Shown: in pieces, positions 30,422 to 37,095 of the stretch
Position numbering within the stretch: position 1 is the first letter of the stretch
How the letters are laid out: the number at the start of each line of letters is the position of its first letter
IMG/VR virus record: IMGVR_UViG_3300038701_002455
Coordinates: 1-39,235 of that record
Strand: one strand, 5' to 3'
DNA length: 39,235 bases
From: a virus
Translations under genes and position numbers: made by a program
The notes under the pieces: generated by a model
What the model saw: only the letters and a program-made list of their open reading frames with translations
The model's database searches: none
What the model was told of the DNA's origin: nothing

Positions 30422-30657
30422 CGGTGCCTCGTTCCCTGCCGCCAGTCGCCGGCCTGCGGGCACGTGGCGAAGTGGACGACGTAGCGTCGCTTGCCGTCAT
30501 CCGCGGGGCCTACGACGCGGCCAGTGCCGCCTGCGCGCTCCACGTTACCGTCGAGGCGGGGGACGGAGTCCAGCGGCGTGCGCCGGCCGCCCGGCTGCAT
30601 GGTCACCCAGAGGATATCCGCGCCGCATGAGCGGCACTTGCTCTCGCCGAACGGCAT
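30418..30657 (-). CDS. Zinc-ribbon hypothetical protein
   Basis: A 79-aa protein with an N-terminal CRSCGADILWV and PGGRRTPLDSVPRLDGNV, followed by VVHFATCPQAGDW. This arrangement (ribbon, Pro-Leu-Asp segment, second Cys) is a common phage small-protein type that pairs a zinc site with a beta hairpin. The ATG at 30657 overlaps the preceding stop by one base. Function unknown. Confidence 0.65.
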   Translation of the reverse strand: MPFGESKCRSCGADILWVTMQPGGRRTPLDSVPRLDGNVERAGGTGRVVGPADDGKRRYVVHFATCPQAGDWRQGTRHR

Positions 30658-31091
30658 CAGTTCACCACCGCATCCACTCGCGCGGACACGACCACCCGGT
30701 CCCACCGGACGCCCCAGTTCTTGGTGGGGTCGTCGCCGTCGATCCAGCTCGACCCGCAGAAGACGCGCACAACGCCGTCGCTCACAGCCGCGGGGGCCTC
30801 GGTGAACCCGCCATCGTCGACGCCGGCTGCCTTGCAGCGCCAGCGCGGCAGGTCGTGGCAGCGCGCGAAGCTGGTGCCGGTGATCCGGTCGGCGGCGGTG
30901 AACTTGTAGCGCGCGAGGTCTACGGGCCGGATGTGCTCGAACGTGGCGAACCACGCGAAGCCCGTGCCGTCGGGGCGCTCGGTGGCGACCGGTTGGCACA
31001 CCTCGCCGGTCGTCGGCTCGTACAGGGAGCCTCCGTCGTCGCAGGCTGCTGCGAGTGCGGCCACGGCCGCCAGGGTGATGATTCTGGTCAT
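30657..31091 (-). CDS. Predicted lipoprotein, unknown
   Basis: A 144-aa predicted lipoprotein. The signal peptide is TRIITLAAVAALAAA with the lipobox Cys17. The mature protein is polar with several cysteines (GEVCQPVA, SFARCHDL, RWRCKA, VFCGSSW) and a beta-rich end (WDRVVVSARVDAVVN). AGGAG lies about 8 nt before the ATG. It precedes the metalloprotease in the operon, so the two envelope proteins may work together. No family recognised. Confidence 0.65.
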   Translation of the reverse strand: MTRIITLAAVAALAAACDDGGSLYEPTTGEVCQPVATERPDGTGFAWFATFEHIRPVDLARYKFTAADRITGTSFARCHDLPRWRCKAAGVDDGGFTEAPAAVSDGVVRVFCGSSWIDGDDPTKNWGVRWDRVVVSARVDAVVN

Positions 31092-31101
31092 TTCGTCGCT
31101 C

Positions 31102-31365
31102 CTATCTCGAGAGGCAAAGCTCGCCGGCCACCACGCCGGCGCAGAGTGGGTCACTGCAGTCGCAGGCATCGAGCAGCTCGCTGATCTCAGGATCGGGTGC
31201 TCGAGGTGGCGTGTCGTCGCCGACGTCGGCCAGCACTTCGCTGGCGGTGATGGATATCTCGGCGAAGCTGCGGCAGGTCTCGCATCCGGTGACCCAGAGC
31301 GCGCAGCAACGGTTGATCTGGCGCTCGGCCAGGTCGCGTATTCGCTGGAGCCTGCCGGGGGTCAA
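31102..31365 (-). CDS. Cys-rich hypothetical protein, TTG start
   Basis: An 87-aa protein whose probable start is a TTG at 31365 overlapping the upstream stop (TTGA). It contains RCCALWVTGCETCRSF and a Cys-rich C-terminus (LLDACDCSDPLCAGVV), nine cysteines in all. A metal-binding role is possible. The frame is open to 31500, but the upstream part is the shadow of the next gene. No family recognised. Confidence 0.55.
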   Translation of the reverse strand: MTPGRLQRIRDLAERQINRCCALWVTGCETCRSFAEISITASEVLADVGDDTPPRAPDPEISELLDACDCSDPLCAGVVAGELCLSR

Positions 31366-31706
31366 TTCTTTGCCCCCTTCGCCGTGTGCGCGGCGACTTC
31401 TTTCGCGAACTCGTTCGACCGGCTGACGATTTCCTCCAGTCGGCGCTCCATGCATTCGCAGCGCCGAGCGTGGGCGTAGATCGCCATCTCCGCGCAGCAC
31501 CAGAGCTCGACGATCGTCTCCACGACCGGGACGCCGTTAACCAGGTCCTGGGCAGACTTGATCACCGCGCGCTTGATGGCAAATAGCGCGTCCTCGTCCT
31601 GTTCGCGCGCATCGCCGGCGCAGGCGCTGGAGGCGTGCGCGACCTCGCGAATCCTGGACAGAGCCCTCATGACGGCGGCGTCCGCCTTCGCCTTGTCCCT
31701 GCTCAC
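31362..31706 (-). CDS. Helical hypothetical protein
   Basis: A 114-aa mostly helical protein (MRALSRIREVAHASSA, ALFAIKRAVIKSAQDLVNGV, RRLEEIVSRSNEFAKEVA) with a Cys-rich middle (ELWCCAEM, CECMERR). The GTG start overlaps the nuclease gene stop (GTGA). No family recognised. Its place directly after the nuclease suggests involvement in early DNA metabolism. Confidence 0.55.
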   Translation of the reverse strand: MSRDKAKADAAVMRALSRIREVAHASSACAGDAREQDEDALFAIKRAVIKSAQDLVNGVPVVETIVELWCCAEMAIYAHARRCECMERRLEEIVSRSNEFAKEVAAHTAKGAKN

Positions 31707-33022
31707 GGCTGCCCCCACATCTCCGCGTCGATGGCGCACATGCGGCACGTGCCGCCCGCGGTCATCGCCTCGAAGTCGCAGCCCGGCGAGCGGCAGATAT
31801 GGGCCGTGTACTCGGCCAGGCCCTGCCACGACTTGCGATCGACCCCGCCGCGGTCGTCGAGCTCGGCCAGGAGCTCGCGCTCCACGGGGGCCATCTTGGT
31901 GACCAGACCGGCGTCGCGGAGTACGCGGAGCGCCTCCTTGATTCCCGACTTGGTGCCCTTGCGCGGCTGCGCGGGGGCGGCGGTGTCGGCGGCGAGCTCG
32001 GCGGCGGCCTGGTTCTCGGCGCCGAACGTCTCGAGGATGAGCTCGTGGACCTTGTCCCCCGAGACGCTCTCGCGCGACTTGTCTCGGAGCCCGTAGAACT
32101 TGCCGTCGCCCAGGGCGATGGACTCCACCCGGGCGAGGTCGTCGATCTGGGCCTCGACGTCGTCGAGCAGCTTGCGGATGGCGCGGGCGCGCCGGCGGGC
32201 CGTCGCTGCGGTCTCGCGGGTGATCTCGATCTCGAGGATGTCCGCCGGCTTCTCGATCGCTGCCGGCGAGCCCAGGCGGGCGGCGAGGCCGATGCGGGCG
32301 GGGCACGTCTGGCGGGCGGGGCAGTACTTGCAGTGGTCGCCGATGCGCACCTCGGGCAGGAGCCCGGCCTCGTAGTCACGGCGCGCGGCCTGGACGCGGC
32401 TGTCGATGTCCCGCAGCTCCGCGAGGAACAGGCCCGCCAACTCGAACGACGAGAACTCCGCCTGATCGCGGTACGGCTCGCGCCCCGGCGGGGCTTGGAT
32501 GATCTCGGCCACCGCGCGCGGCTTCTTGTAGATGGCCATCAGCGCGTAGGCGTAGGCCTTGAGCTGGCGATTCGACCGGGCGCGCGGGACCCGCTGGTGA
32601 CCGAGCTTCCAGTCGCCGGTGTAGACCAGGTCGGGGCCGACGCCCGCGAGGTCCATCGTCCCGCACAGCTCGTCATCCGTGGCCCGCGAGTAGTCGCGCT
32701 CCGTGCCGCGGCCGAGCTCGCGCGCCTTGCCGGTCTTGAGGTCGATGGCCACGGCCACCTCCGCGGCGCAGTTGCTGCCGAGGAGCCCGCCCAACGCGCC
32801 GAAGTCGATGAGCCCGACTGCGTTGCGGTTCTCGTCGTCGACCTCGGCCAGGGCGTCGGCGAGCTCGGCGCCGTCCTGGACCTTCTGGAGCACGCGGTGA
32901 CCGTCGGTGCCGAGGCTGGCGTGGCGGTTCGACGGCGAGCGCGCACCGGGCAGTACCGCCGATGCGGGGCACGCCGCCACGCGGTCCAGAGAGGACATCG
33001 TGTAGCCCTTGCCGCGGCTCAT
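31703..33022 (-). CDS. RecB/Cas4-type PD-(D/E)XK nuclease with Fe-S cysteines
   Basis: A 439-aa nuclease of the PD-(D/E)XK class. Visible parts are H42 (SLGTDGHRVL), the catalytic D124 (CGTMDLAGVG), D137-W-K139 (YTGDWKLGH), and Q153 with Y157 (SNRQLKAYAYAL). Cys18 together with C231, C234 and C240 (DHCKYCPARQTCP) forms the one-plus-three cysteine pattern that holds an iron-sulphur cluster in Cas4/AddB proteins. A C-terminal extension ends in another ribbon (CRSPGCDF, GGTCRMC). It probably makes 3' single strands for the RecT-like protein encoded just upstream. Confidence 0.82.
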   Translation of the reverse strand: MSRGKGYTMSSLDRVAACPASAVLPGARSPSNRHASLGTDGHRVLQKVQDGAELADALAEVDDENRNAVGLIDFGALGGLLGSNCAAEVAVAIDLKTGKARELGRGTERDYSRATDDELCGTMDLAGVGPDLVYTGDWKLGHQRVPRARSNRQLKAYAYALMAIYKKPRAVAEIIQAPPGREPYRDQAEFSSFELAGLFLAELRDIDSRVQAARRDYEAGLLPEVRIGDHCKYCPARQTCPARIGLAARLGSPAAIEKPADILEIEITRETAATARRRARAIRKLLDDVEAQIDDLARVESIALGDGKFYGLRDKSRESVSGDKVHELILETFGAENQAAAELAADTAAPAQPRKGTKSGIKEALRVLRDAGLVTKMAPVERELLAELDDRGGVDRKSWQGLAEYTAHICRSPGCDFEAMTAGGTCRMCAIDAEMWGQP

Positions 33023-33369
33023 GGGAGGTACTCCAGGAACGAGCCCAGGCGCAGGAACGCCGCCTGTTCGCCCTTGCGACGCAGCAGATCGGCGGTCCAG
33101 ATCTGGCAGTTGGCGAACGCCGTGCGCGCGGTCTCGAGCGAGCCGGCCCAGCCGTAGTCAGCGCCGAGCAGGATGGTCCCGGTGATGAACAGCTCCTTGC
33201 AGGGCAGGGAGGCCCACACTCGGCGGACGTGCTCGTAGCCGGTGGGCAGCGCCCCCATCGGGAGGTGGTTGTCCTCGTTGGGACACCACTGGCCCAGGTG
33301 GAAGCCCCGGCGCATGCGAACGTTACAGACCGGGCAGCGGTCGGTGTTGAAGTGCGACAGGTCGTTCAC
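33019..33369 (-). CDS. Zinc-ribbon hypothetical protein between nuclease and annealase
   Basis: A 116-aa protein starting NDLSHFNTDRCPVCNVRMRR, with a second ligand region (HLGQWCPNEDNHLP) forming a probable zinc site. A helical part follows (EHVRRVWASLPCKELFITGT). GTG at 33369 overlaps the preceding stop. No known family. Its place between the two recombination genes suggests an accessory factor. Confidence 0.55.
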   Translation of the reverse strand: MNDLSHFNTDRCPVCNVRMRRGFHLGQWCPNEDNHLPMGALPTGYEHVRRVWASLPCKELFITGTILLGADYGWAGSLETARTAFANCQIWTADLLRRKGEQAAFLRLGSFLEYLP

Positions 33370-34280
33370 GGCAGTTCCTCCTGGCCCTCGAGCAGCTCCC
33401 AGCGGGACGACGCCAGCTTCTGGAGCCGGTCTTGTTCGTCGCGCGGTAGGCGCGTGAGGTCTACGAGCAGCTCGCCGAGCTCTTCCTGGGACGAGGCCAG
33501 CGAGATCGCGGACTCGAGGCGGCGCACCTCGGCGCCCAACTCGTCGTCGGCCTCGACATCGGACCGCACCGGAGGCGGTGCCGATACATCGGGTGTGGTG
33601 ACATCGCGAACCGTGCCCCGGATTTCGTCGGCGTCGGCGGCGTCCATTCCGAGCACGACCTCGGGGAAGCATCGCTTCGCCAGCTTCGACGCTGCGCGCC
33701 AGGAGCACATCTCTTCTGGCCACTTGTGCCAGTTGTTCATGCGCGGGTTCTTGCCCTTGTCGTAGAGCCCGGCGCGCTTCGCGTCGGCGATCGTGAACGT
33801 GGTCTTCGACTCCTTGCCCTCGGGCCACTCGCGCCGCCGGCAAACCCACGTCGCGTGCTCCTCGCTCGAGCTGTCGCAGTAGAAGTATTCGCAGGGCGCC
33901 GACTTGAGAACGAGGGCGATCATTAGCTGCGCGGACTCGACGACCTTGCCCTCGATCACGTTGATCGCGCCGAGAGCCTGCGTTGGAGTCATGCCGAGCT
34001 CGCGGCCGCGCAGCAGCACCAGGAACGTGTTGCCCTGATTTCGCTGCAGGTCGCGAGGGATGAGGGTCGTCGAGCTCAGCTGGCCGGCAAGGCGCCACAT
34101 ATGGCCCATGTGCTCGGGCTCGAACGGGACTACGTCCTCCGGTTTCTCGCGCCTCGCGATAGCCTTCGGCGGCGCCTCGGCGGGCGGCGCACCCTGGCCC
34201 TCGCGTTCGCGCTCGTCGGCGGCCTGGTTCGCCGCGTCCGTCGCCCGGTTGGCGGCATCCCGCCACGCCTGCGAGCTCAC
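33366..34280 (-). CDS. RecT-like single-strand annealing protein
   Basis: A 304-aa protein with the RecT pattern: HMGHMWRLAGQLSSTTLIPR, then NTFLVLLRGRELGMTPTQAL and GAINVIEGKVVESAQLMIAL, followed by ATWVCRRRE, FTIADAKRAGL and MCSWRAASKLAKRCFPEVVL. RecT proteins anneal complementary single strands during phage recombination and replication. A charged, low-complexity N-terminus and an acidic C-terminal tail flank the core. The partner exonuclease lies one gene downstream. ATGA overlap joins it to the upstream gene. Confidence 0.85.
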   Translation of the reverse strand: MSSQAWRDAANRATDAANQAADEREREGQGAPPAEAPPKAIARREKPEDVVPFEPEHMGHMWRLAGQLSSTTLIPRDLQRNQGNTFLVLLRGRELGMTPTQALGAINVIEGKVVESAQLMIALVLKSAPCEYFYCDSSSEEHATWVCRRREWPEGKESKTTFTIADAKRAGLYDKGKNPRMNNWHKWPEEMCSWRAASKLAKRCFPEVVLGMDAADADEIRGTVRDVTTPDVSAPPPVRSDVEADDELGAEVRRLESAISLASSQEELGELLVDLTRLPRDEQDRLQKLASSRWELLEGQEELP

Positions 34281-34498
34281 GATGCAACCCCCGGTGCCGG
34301 GTGCTGCAGCGCTTCGATCGCCGCCTTGGCCGCGTCGAGGTGCTCTCGCGCCTGGCGGAGTAGCTGCTCGGAGTTCGTGAGCAGGTGCAATGCCTGCCGG
34401 TGGTCGCCGACGCGGTAGTGCTCCTGGGCCAGCCGGCGGCGAGCCTTTGCCGTGTCGATGGCGGCGTCCGCCAGGCGGAAGTGGTCTTCGATTCGCAT
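34277..34498 (-). CDS. Small helical protein, unknown
   Basis: A 73-aa protein that appears entirely helical (HFRLADAAIDTAKARRRLAQ, LLTNSEQLLRQAREHLDAAK), like a small antiparallel hairpin. It overlaps the annealase start (ATGA) and may assist it or regulate its expression. No family recognised. Confidence 0.6.
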   Translation of the reverse strand: MRIEDHFRLADAAIDTAKARRRLAQEHYRVGDHRQALHLLTNSEQLLRQAREHLDAAKAAIEALQHPAPGVAS

Positions 34499-34507
34499 TT
34501 CGTCCCC

Positions 34508-34714
34508 CTATTCCGCGCCGGGCCAGGCGATTACGGCCCTAAGCGCTATCTGGTTGAGTTCTTCGACTTCGTCGCGGCGGTCCTGCTCGGCGTCGAATGG
34601 CGCCCAGCGACAGGTCCGCCGGTTGTGGTTGAGGCCGCCGCACTGGGCGCACAGCTGGCCGGTGCTGTAGGGCCTCCGCCCTCCGCGGCTGTAGTTCCGC
34701 CGATTGACCGCCAC
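34508..34714 (-). CDS. CCHC zinc-knuckle protein
   Basis: A 68-aa protein with a perfect retrovirus-type zinc knuckle, C-x2-C-x4-H-x4-C (CAQCGGLNHNRRTC; C22, C25, H30, C35), preceded by a basic stretch (NRRNYSRGGRRPYS). An acidic helix follows. CCHC knuckles bind single-stranded RNA or DNA. Its place in the recombination operon suggests single-strand binding. GTG start directly follows the preceding TAG. Confidence 0.7.
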   Translation of the reverse strand: MAVNRRNYSRGGRRPYSTGQLCAQCGGLNHNRRTCRWAPFDAEQDRRDEVEELNQIALRAVIAWPGAE

Positions 34715-34945
34715 CTAGCGCCCCCTCTTCAGGGCCGACAGCGCGTCGGCGCGGTCGCGCATCGTCTCGGCCCACGCTCGCGCGTCGGCGAGCAAGACGC
34801 TCAGGCGATACTCGAGGTTCGTTGCGAACGCCTCGGCGGCGTGCGGGTCGATGTCCCGCAGCTCGCGGAACCGCTCGGTGATGCCCAGGTCGTCGCAGAG
34901 AGCCTGCGCCTCGACGACTCGCGGGCGCGGCCCCGCCTTCACCAT
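34715..34945 (-). CDS. Small hypothetical protein
   Basis: A 76-aa helical protein (RVVEAQALCDDLGITERFRE, PHAAEAFATNLEYRLSVLLA, ADARAWAETMRDRADALSAL). The start ATG at 34945 overlaps the end of the previous frame. No family recognised. It is one of the early genes of the leftward operon. Confidence 0.6.
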   Translation of the reverse strand: MVKAGPRPRVVEAQALCDDLGITERFRELRDIDPHAAEAFATNLEYRLSVLLADARAWAETMRDRADALSALKRGR

Positions 34946-35244
34946 CGAGCACCCCAGGGGCCAGACGTCGCTGTTTCATGAGCTGCAACGCCCACCGCCC
35001 CGTCCACGGTGGGTAAGCCGTCGCGGGCTCTCCCCGCGCACCATGGCGACGCCTGGCCCCGGGAGGGCTCGAAAGAGAGACCCAGGCCGGCGAGGCACGC
35101 CCTCATCCCCGCCGGCCTGGACGGAGCTGCACCATCGCAGCCCTCGAAAGACGCCACCGTCGCCCCAGCGCAGCACTGGCCGGGGGATGTTGACTCCGCC
35201 GCGCCGTCAAAAGCGGCGGCAGCGTCTCTCCAGGGCGCGATCAT
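34939..35244 (-). CDS. Possible Ala/Gly-rich early protein, uncertain
   Basis: A 101-aa frame (MIAPWRDAAAAFDGAAES and onward) that overlaps the previous gene by ATGA and the next by 7 nt, consistent with the operon. The composition is odd: Ala/Gly-rich with five cysteines and few charged residues, and some stretches could be a shadow. No other frame reads better across the same DNA. Treat as a possible gene. Confidence 0.4.
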   Translation of the reverse strand: MIAPWRDAAAAFDGAAESTSPGQCCAGATVASFEGCDGAAPSRPAGMRACLAGLGLSFEPSRGQASPWCAGRARDGLPTVDGAVGVAAHETATSGPWGARW

Positions 35245-35411
35245 CGGGCACCTCGCCCGTCGCGCAGCTCGCGGTAGAGCTCGGGCCACCGCGGGCTGTC
35301 CATCGGAGGCAGCTCGTCGATGGGCCGGAGCGGCTGAGTTATCGACCTAGACCGCCGGCGCGGCGCGGTCGCGCTGCCAGCGTTCTCCTGTATCCCCAGT
35401 TTCCCCGTCAC
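35241..35411 (-). CDS. Possible first gene of the leftward operon (56 aa)
   Basis: A frame from a GTG at 35411, 8 nt after the predicted -10 box of the leftward promoter, so its message would be nearly leaderless. The second half looks coding (QPLRPIDELPPMDSPRWPEL, YRELRDGRGAR). The first half is Arg/Ser-rich. A shorter start at the internal ATG is possible. Its TGA overlaps the next ATG. Confidence 0.45.
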   Translation of the reverse strand: MTGKLGIQENAGSATAPRRRSRSITQPLRPIDELPPMDSPRWPELYRELRDGRGAR

Positions 35412-35419
35412 CGGAAAAA

Positions 35420-35449
35420 CTGATACCGCCCATGGGAAGCGGCGTCAAA
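35420..35449 (-). promoter_or_regulatory. Predicted leftward early promoter (PL-like)
   Basis: Read on the - strand: TTGACG at 35449-35444, a 17-nt spacer, then TATCAG at 35425-35420. This matches a sigma-70 promoter in 5 of 6 and 4 of 6 positions. The -10 lies inside GGTATCAG, a word resembling the repeats near the repressor, so the promoter is probably repressed in lysogens. It would drive the long leftward operon. Confidence 0.7.
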
Positions 35450-35467
35450 CGAAAAAAACGTTGGTCG

Positions 35468-35686
35468 CTATTTTTTCGCGACGTGGGCGTAATTTGGGGG
35501 CGTTGCGCCCAGTGGGTCCTGGTCGGCAGGTGTGCGACGCAAACCCTCGGCGAACGCCAGAATGCTGTCCGCGCGACAGTGGGACTCTTGGGAGTCGGCG
35601 GCAGAAAGGACGGCGACACGAACGGCGCGAAGCGCTCGAGCGGCGCGAGTGGACCCCATGGCCTGGATCTGTAAACCGTATCGCAC
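35468..35686 (-). CDS. Uncertain small ORF between repressor and PL
   Basis: A frame from a GTG at 35686 (72 aa) or an ATG at 35659 (63 aa): STRAARALRAVRVAVLSAAD, ILAFAEGLRRTPADQDPLG. Amino-acid make-up is plausible, but there is no ribosome binding site and no family match. It would be read with the repressor. If not a gene, this roughly 300-bp stretch is regulatory DNA. Confidence 0.35.
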   Translation of the reverse strand: MRYGLQIQAMGSTRAARALRAVRVAVLSAADSQESHCRADSILAFAEGLRRTPADQDPLGATPPNYAHVAKK

Positions 35687-35754
35687 CTAGGTTACAAGCT
35701 GAAACGATGTGGTCGATTCAACTTCACCCAGAGTGGGCCAGTCTCGCCTGCGGT

Positions 35755-36129
35755 TCAGCCTTCGCGGGAGCGAAGGAATTCGGCGTAGGCCTCGACCTGT
35801 GCGATCTGTGAGTCGCTGAGACCTTCCAGGGCGCTGGCGATGCGCTCGAGCTTGCCCTCGATCCCGGGCGGCCAGGTCATCCCCAGCGCCTCGTTGATCG
35901 GGTGGACGAAGCGGGAGAATTCCGGTTTCCCGTTGAGGACGTCGGATATCGTGCTCTGGCGGACACCGAGCACTGCCTCCAGGTCCTCCTGGCTCACACG
36001 TAACTCGGCCATGCGGTCCCGGACGGCGGCCCTCCACGAGGGGCGCACTGGGTCTCGGGGCCATGTCTTCCGGGTGCCCGAGGGCTTCCTGGGCCACCCC
36101 GGTATTTTTCCGCCATCACTGGAAGTCAT
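35755..36129 (-). CDS. HTH repressor, XRE family (cI-like)
   Basis: A 124-aa DNA-binding protein. The helix-turn-helix is at about 43-70 (VSQEDLEAVLGVRQSTISDV, then LNGKPEFSR). A short helical C-terminus follows (GLSDSQIAQVEAYAEFLRS). It has no LexA-like self-cleavage domain, so induction would need an antirepressor or another route. The first 30 residues are Pro/Lys/Arg-rich and unusual. A GTG at 36150 is an alternative start. It faces the Cro-like gene across a shared operator region, the classical immunity layout. Confidence 0.75.
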   Translation of the reverse strand: MTSSDGGKIPGWPRKPSGTRKTWPRDPVRPSWRAAVRDRMAELRVSQEDLEAVLGVRQSTISDVLNGKPEFSRFVHPINEALGMTWPPGIEGKLERIASALEGLSDSQIAQVEAYAEFLRSREG

Positions 36130-36191
36130 CGCCAAGGTGATTGGAACCACGGCGCCCGCCGCGTTGCAACAGCTTTACCGTTAGTGGCTAG

Positions 36192-36228
36192 CCGTACGGT
36201 CGAGGGTATCGGCTTTGAGCGGTACCGA
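36192..36228. promoter_or_regulatory. Operator-like repeats between repressor and Cro-like genes
   Basis: Three related 8-bp words lie at 36192 (CCGTACGG), 36205 (GGTATCGG) and 36221 (GGTACCGA). Similar words occur at 35420-35427 in the leftward promoter and at 35676 (CCGTATCG). The shared core is G-T-A-C/T-C/G. They lie between two regulator genes, so they are likely repressor or Cro sites. Confidence 0.5.
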
Positions 36229-36236
36229 AAAAAGCG

Positions 36237-36265
36237 TTGACAGGCGCACAGGTGGGATGCATTGT
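36237..36265 (+). promoter_or_regulatory. Predicted rightward promoter (PR-like)
   Basis: A perfect TTGACA at 36237-36242 lies 17 nt before CATTGT at 36260-36265, a weak -10. The predicted start is within a few bases of the ATG at 36274, so the Cro-like message would be nearly leaderless. It overlaps an imperfect inverted repeat (GGGATG...CATTCCC). Confidence 0.6.
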
Positions 36266-36273
36266 CATTCCCG

Positions 36274-36507
36274 ATGGGTCTCGATTTTGGGGAGTGCTTC
36301 CGCGCGTGGAGAACGTCGCGGTCATTGACGCAGGAGGCGTTGAGCAAGGAGCTCGGCGTCCCCCAAACCACAATCTCTGGCTGGGAATCAGGCGGAGCGA
36401 TACCGCGTAAGGCCGTCCGGGAGAAGCTCGCCGACTTCTACGGCATCACGGTGCAGGAACTGTTCGCCGGACCGCCAGTTGATGCCCAGTCGGCCGATGC
36501 TCAGTGA
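36274..36507 (+). CDS. Cro-like HTH regulator, XRE family
   Basis: A 77-aa regulator that is almost only a helix-turn-helix domain: FRAWRTSRSLTQEALSKELG followed by VPQTTISGWESGGAIPRKAV. A helix and the FYGITVQELFAGPP end follow, typical of XRE proteins. The ATG at 36274 is used, and a TTG at 36262 is a less likely start. It is divergent from the repressor, like Cro. Its stop lies 7 nt from the stop of a convergent lipoprotein gene. Confidence 0.85.
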   Translation: MGLDFGECFRAWRTSRSLTQEALSKELGVPQTTISGWESGGAIPRKAVREKLADFYGITVQELFAGPPVDAQSADAQ

Positions 36508-36514
36508 TGCCGAG

Positions 36515-37000
36515 CTACTCGACCGGCTCGATCTTGATTCGGTCCGCGTTGAAGTCGTAGACAGCGCGCACGAACGCTCGCTCGAGCGGCTTCCCTGTCG
36601 GGCTGGTCTCGCCGGTGGGCTGCCAGTCCCATCCAGTGACGAGCGTCCACTCCTTCGACGGGTCGTGCCCGTGCTCGAGCAGCACGCTGATGGCCGCCTG
36701 GGCGAGCGCCTGCACCGTAGCGGCGTTGTCCTCGCGAGTCAGGGCCGGGCCGTCCAGAGGTCGGGTGTTCGAGACTCGGATGCGGTTGCCGTCGATGTCG
36801 ACGCGCAGGGTGCCAATCGTCTCGTCTGGCACCGCCGCCCTCGCGGCGGCCTCGACCTGGTCGGCGAGGGCTTCGGCGGCGACAGGGAAGTGCTGCTTGG
36901 GCTTCGGGTCGGGCTTGTTCAGCGGGGCCGTGGTCTCGGATTCCTTGCTGCAGGCAACGAGGGCCAGGGCCAGGGCGGCGATGATCGCGATGGTCTTCAT
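36515..37000 (-). CDS. Predicted lipoprotein on the opposite strand, possible moron
   Basis: A 161-aa predicted lipoprotein. The signal peptide (KTIAIIAALALALVA) ends at Cys17. A Pro/Lys linker follows, then a folded domain (ALADQVEAAARAAVPDETIG, LRVDIDGNRIRVSNTRP, YDFNADRIKIEPVE). It lies between the Cro-like and replication genes but points the other way, so the rightward transcript would run through it as antisense. Such single genes are often expressed in the lysogen. No family recognised. Confidence 0.7.
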   Translation of the reverse strand: MKTIAIIAALALALVACSKESETTAPLNKPDPKPKQHFPVAAEALADQVEAAARAAVPDETIGTLRVDIDGNRIRVSNTRPLDGPALTREDNAATVQALAQAAISVLLEHGHDPSKEWTLVTGWDWQPTGETSPTGKPLERAFVRAVYDFNADRIKIEPVE

Positions 37001-37020
37001 GGGGGCGGATTGTCGCTCAC

Positions 37021-37035
37021 CGGAGACAGTCTCCG
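37021..37035. promoter_or_regulatory. 15-bp perfect palindrome
   Basis: CGGAGAC-A-GTCTCCG lies 21 bp upstream of the lipoprotein ATG and 61 bp upstream of the initiator ATG. Its position between two divergent genes suits an operator. The binding protein is unknown. Confidence 0.5.
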
Positions 37036-37095
37036 CGTCCCTCACACTGGGCGATCGTCCATGCGGCCGGATGCCGCCGCCGAGGGGGGCGCCTG

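Noticed and set aside
31799-33157. 452-aa open frame on the + strand
   Set aside because: Antisense to the Fe-S nuclease gene; repetitive Gly/Ala/Leu/Arg shadow composition.
35432-35674. 80-aa open frame on the + strand in the immunity region
   Set aside because: No ribosome binding site or family features, and it lies across the predicted leftward promoter.
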